Positions 6,110-6,687 of a stretch of 6,687 bases of DNA are shown piece by piece. The DNA comes from Deltaproteobacteria bacterium RIFCSPLOWO2_02_56_12. GTDB taxonomy: Bacteria; Desulfobacterota; Binatia; UBA9968. The first letter of the stretch is position 1, and every line of letters begins with the position of its first letter. The notes under the pieces were generated by a model. It did not search any database and was not told the DNA's origin. It worked only from the letters and a program-made list of their open reading frames with translations. The stretch is taken from positions 1 to 6,687 of the forward strand of contig MGRY01000064.1 in NCBI GenBank assembly GCA_001799045.1, read 5' to 3'. The translations under genes were made by a program, and so were the position numbers.

Positions 6110-6273
6110 GGCAATCCAAAATTCTTGCTCTCAGGCTTTAATGCGGCGTCCCTTCAATTTTTCCCCATTGCGCAGATATTCTCCCTGAACGGCTAGTCGA
6201 GCCTCTCCTTCCGGTTCCTCGTCCCAATCCCCCAGAGAATAACCGTGCTAAGGCGTCTATGTCCGGCGGGGAG
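6070..6273. other. Convergent intergenic region
   Basis: About 200 bp between the stop codons of the kinase and the hydrolase. Apart from the AT-rich repeats at its left end I see no gene, RNA or GC-rich terminator hairpin with a T-tract on either strand. Confidence 0.6.
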
Positions 6274-6687
6274 TCATGTCCCGGGAAGTCGGGCCGTGGC
6301 CCGGTCGATGAAGTCCTTGAGGGCCGCGAAGTAGGCGTCTCCGCCGACGATGTAGGTGTCGTTATGGTGCGCGCCGCGAATCGCGTAGAACTCCTTGGGC
6401 TGGGAAGCCGTCTCGAAGACTCTTTTCCCCTGTTCGAAGGGAACTACCTCATCCTTGTCCCCATGCAAGACAAGGATGGGGGCTTTGGCTTTTTTGATTT
6501 TCTCCGCCACGTCATAACGGATGCGCAGAAGAGGTCCAATGGGGAGAAAGGGAAATGCTGCCTTGGCCATCTCTCGGATGGAGACGAAAGGTGTCTCGAG
6601 GATGAGGGCCAAGCATTCTTCGCGCGTGGCCAGATCCGCGGCGACAGCCGCCCCCAGGGAACGGCCAAAGAATACGATTCTTCTCGG
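6274..6687 (-). CDS. Alpha/beta hydrolase, BEM46/ABHD13-like, C-terminal part
   Basis: Partial: the frame is open through the right edge, and 137 C-terminal residues are visible of a protein typically about 250-300 long. Near the start of the fragment is the nucleophile elbow GRSLG (fragment residues 8-12; Ser codon at 6658-6660). It is followed by AAVAADLATREECLALILET, the helix and strand after the elbow. The acid residue lies in HGDKDEVVPF (Asp codon 6451-6453), and the base is the second His of GAHHNDTY (6364-6366). The triad is complete. The HND motif is typical of the BEM46-like serine hydrolases (peptidase S33-related). These are often membrane-anchored by an N-terminal helix, which is beyond the window. 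Substrate is unknown; esterase, thioesterase or lipase activity is possible. It is convergent with the kinase gene and therefore not in its operon. Confidence 0.93.
   Translation of the reverse strand, partial: PRRIVFFGRSLGAAVAADLATREECLALILETPFVSIREMAKAAFPFLPIGPLLRIRYDVAEKIKKAKAPILVLHGDKDEVVPFEQGKRVFETASQPKEFYAIRGAHHNDTYIVGGDAYFAALKDFIDRATARLPGT

Noticed and set aside
6290..6303. GGGCCGTGGCCC palindrome near the hydrolase C-terminus
   Set aside because: It lies within the coding region just before the stop, has no following T-run, and is explained by GC-rich codons.

Overview
The window comes from a Gram-negative bacterium. The support is a lipobox lipoprotein, a near-consensus sigma-54 promoter and clear Shine-Dalgarno sites. 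Base composition is moderately GC-rich. Gene content (tandem class II aldolase-family proteins, an EmrB/QacA-type exporter, a multi-GAF sensor kinase) would suit an environmental delta-proteobacterium-like lineage, but that placement is inference and no marker gene is present. There are no RNA genes, insertion sequences, phage genes or CRISPR arrays.

Left part (1-2368, minus strand): three genes run leftward as a likely operon. The first (1706-2368) and second (852-1556) are class II aldolase/adducin-family proteins. Each has the three metal-binding histidines at the family's fixed spacing. The second keeps the catalytic-position glutamate but lacks the phosphate-binding serine pair. The first has glutamine where the catalytic acid is expected. 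The third gene, cut by the left edge, is the N-terminal half of a 14-TM-type drug/metabolite:H+ antiporter starting at a TTG codon. The set looks like a small catabolic or modifying cassette with an export pump; its substrate cannot be read from sequence.

Middle (2369-3450): a divergent intergenic region with a sigma-70-like promoter leads rightward into a short lipoprotein of unknown function (2640-3092). About 360 bp follow without a convincing gene. Their distal end carries candidate activator sites.

Right part (3451-6069, plus strand): a sigma-54 promoter (TTGGCAC-N5-GTGCT) drives a two-gene unit. It encodes a 72-residue excisionase/MerR-like helix-turn-helix protein and a 761-residue membrane histidine kinase (about six TM segments, two GAF domains, HisKA, HATPase_c). 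No response regulator is encoded here, so the kinase is an orphan in this window. The small DNA-binding protein is the only local candidate regulator. After an AT-rich repeat-bearing intergenic region, the C-terminal part of a BEM46-like alpha/beta hydrolase enters from the right edge on the minus strand (6274-6687), convergent with the kinase.

The items most worth following up are the sigma-54-controlled HTH/kinase module with possible enhancer sites, and the paired aldolase paralogues with contrasting active sites.
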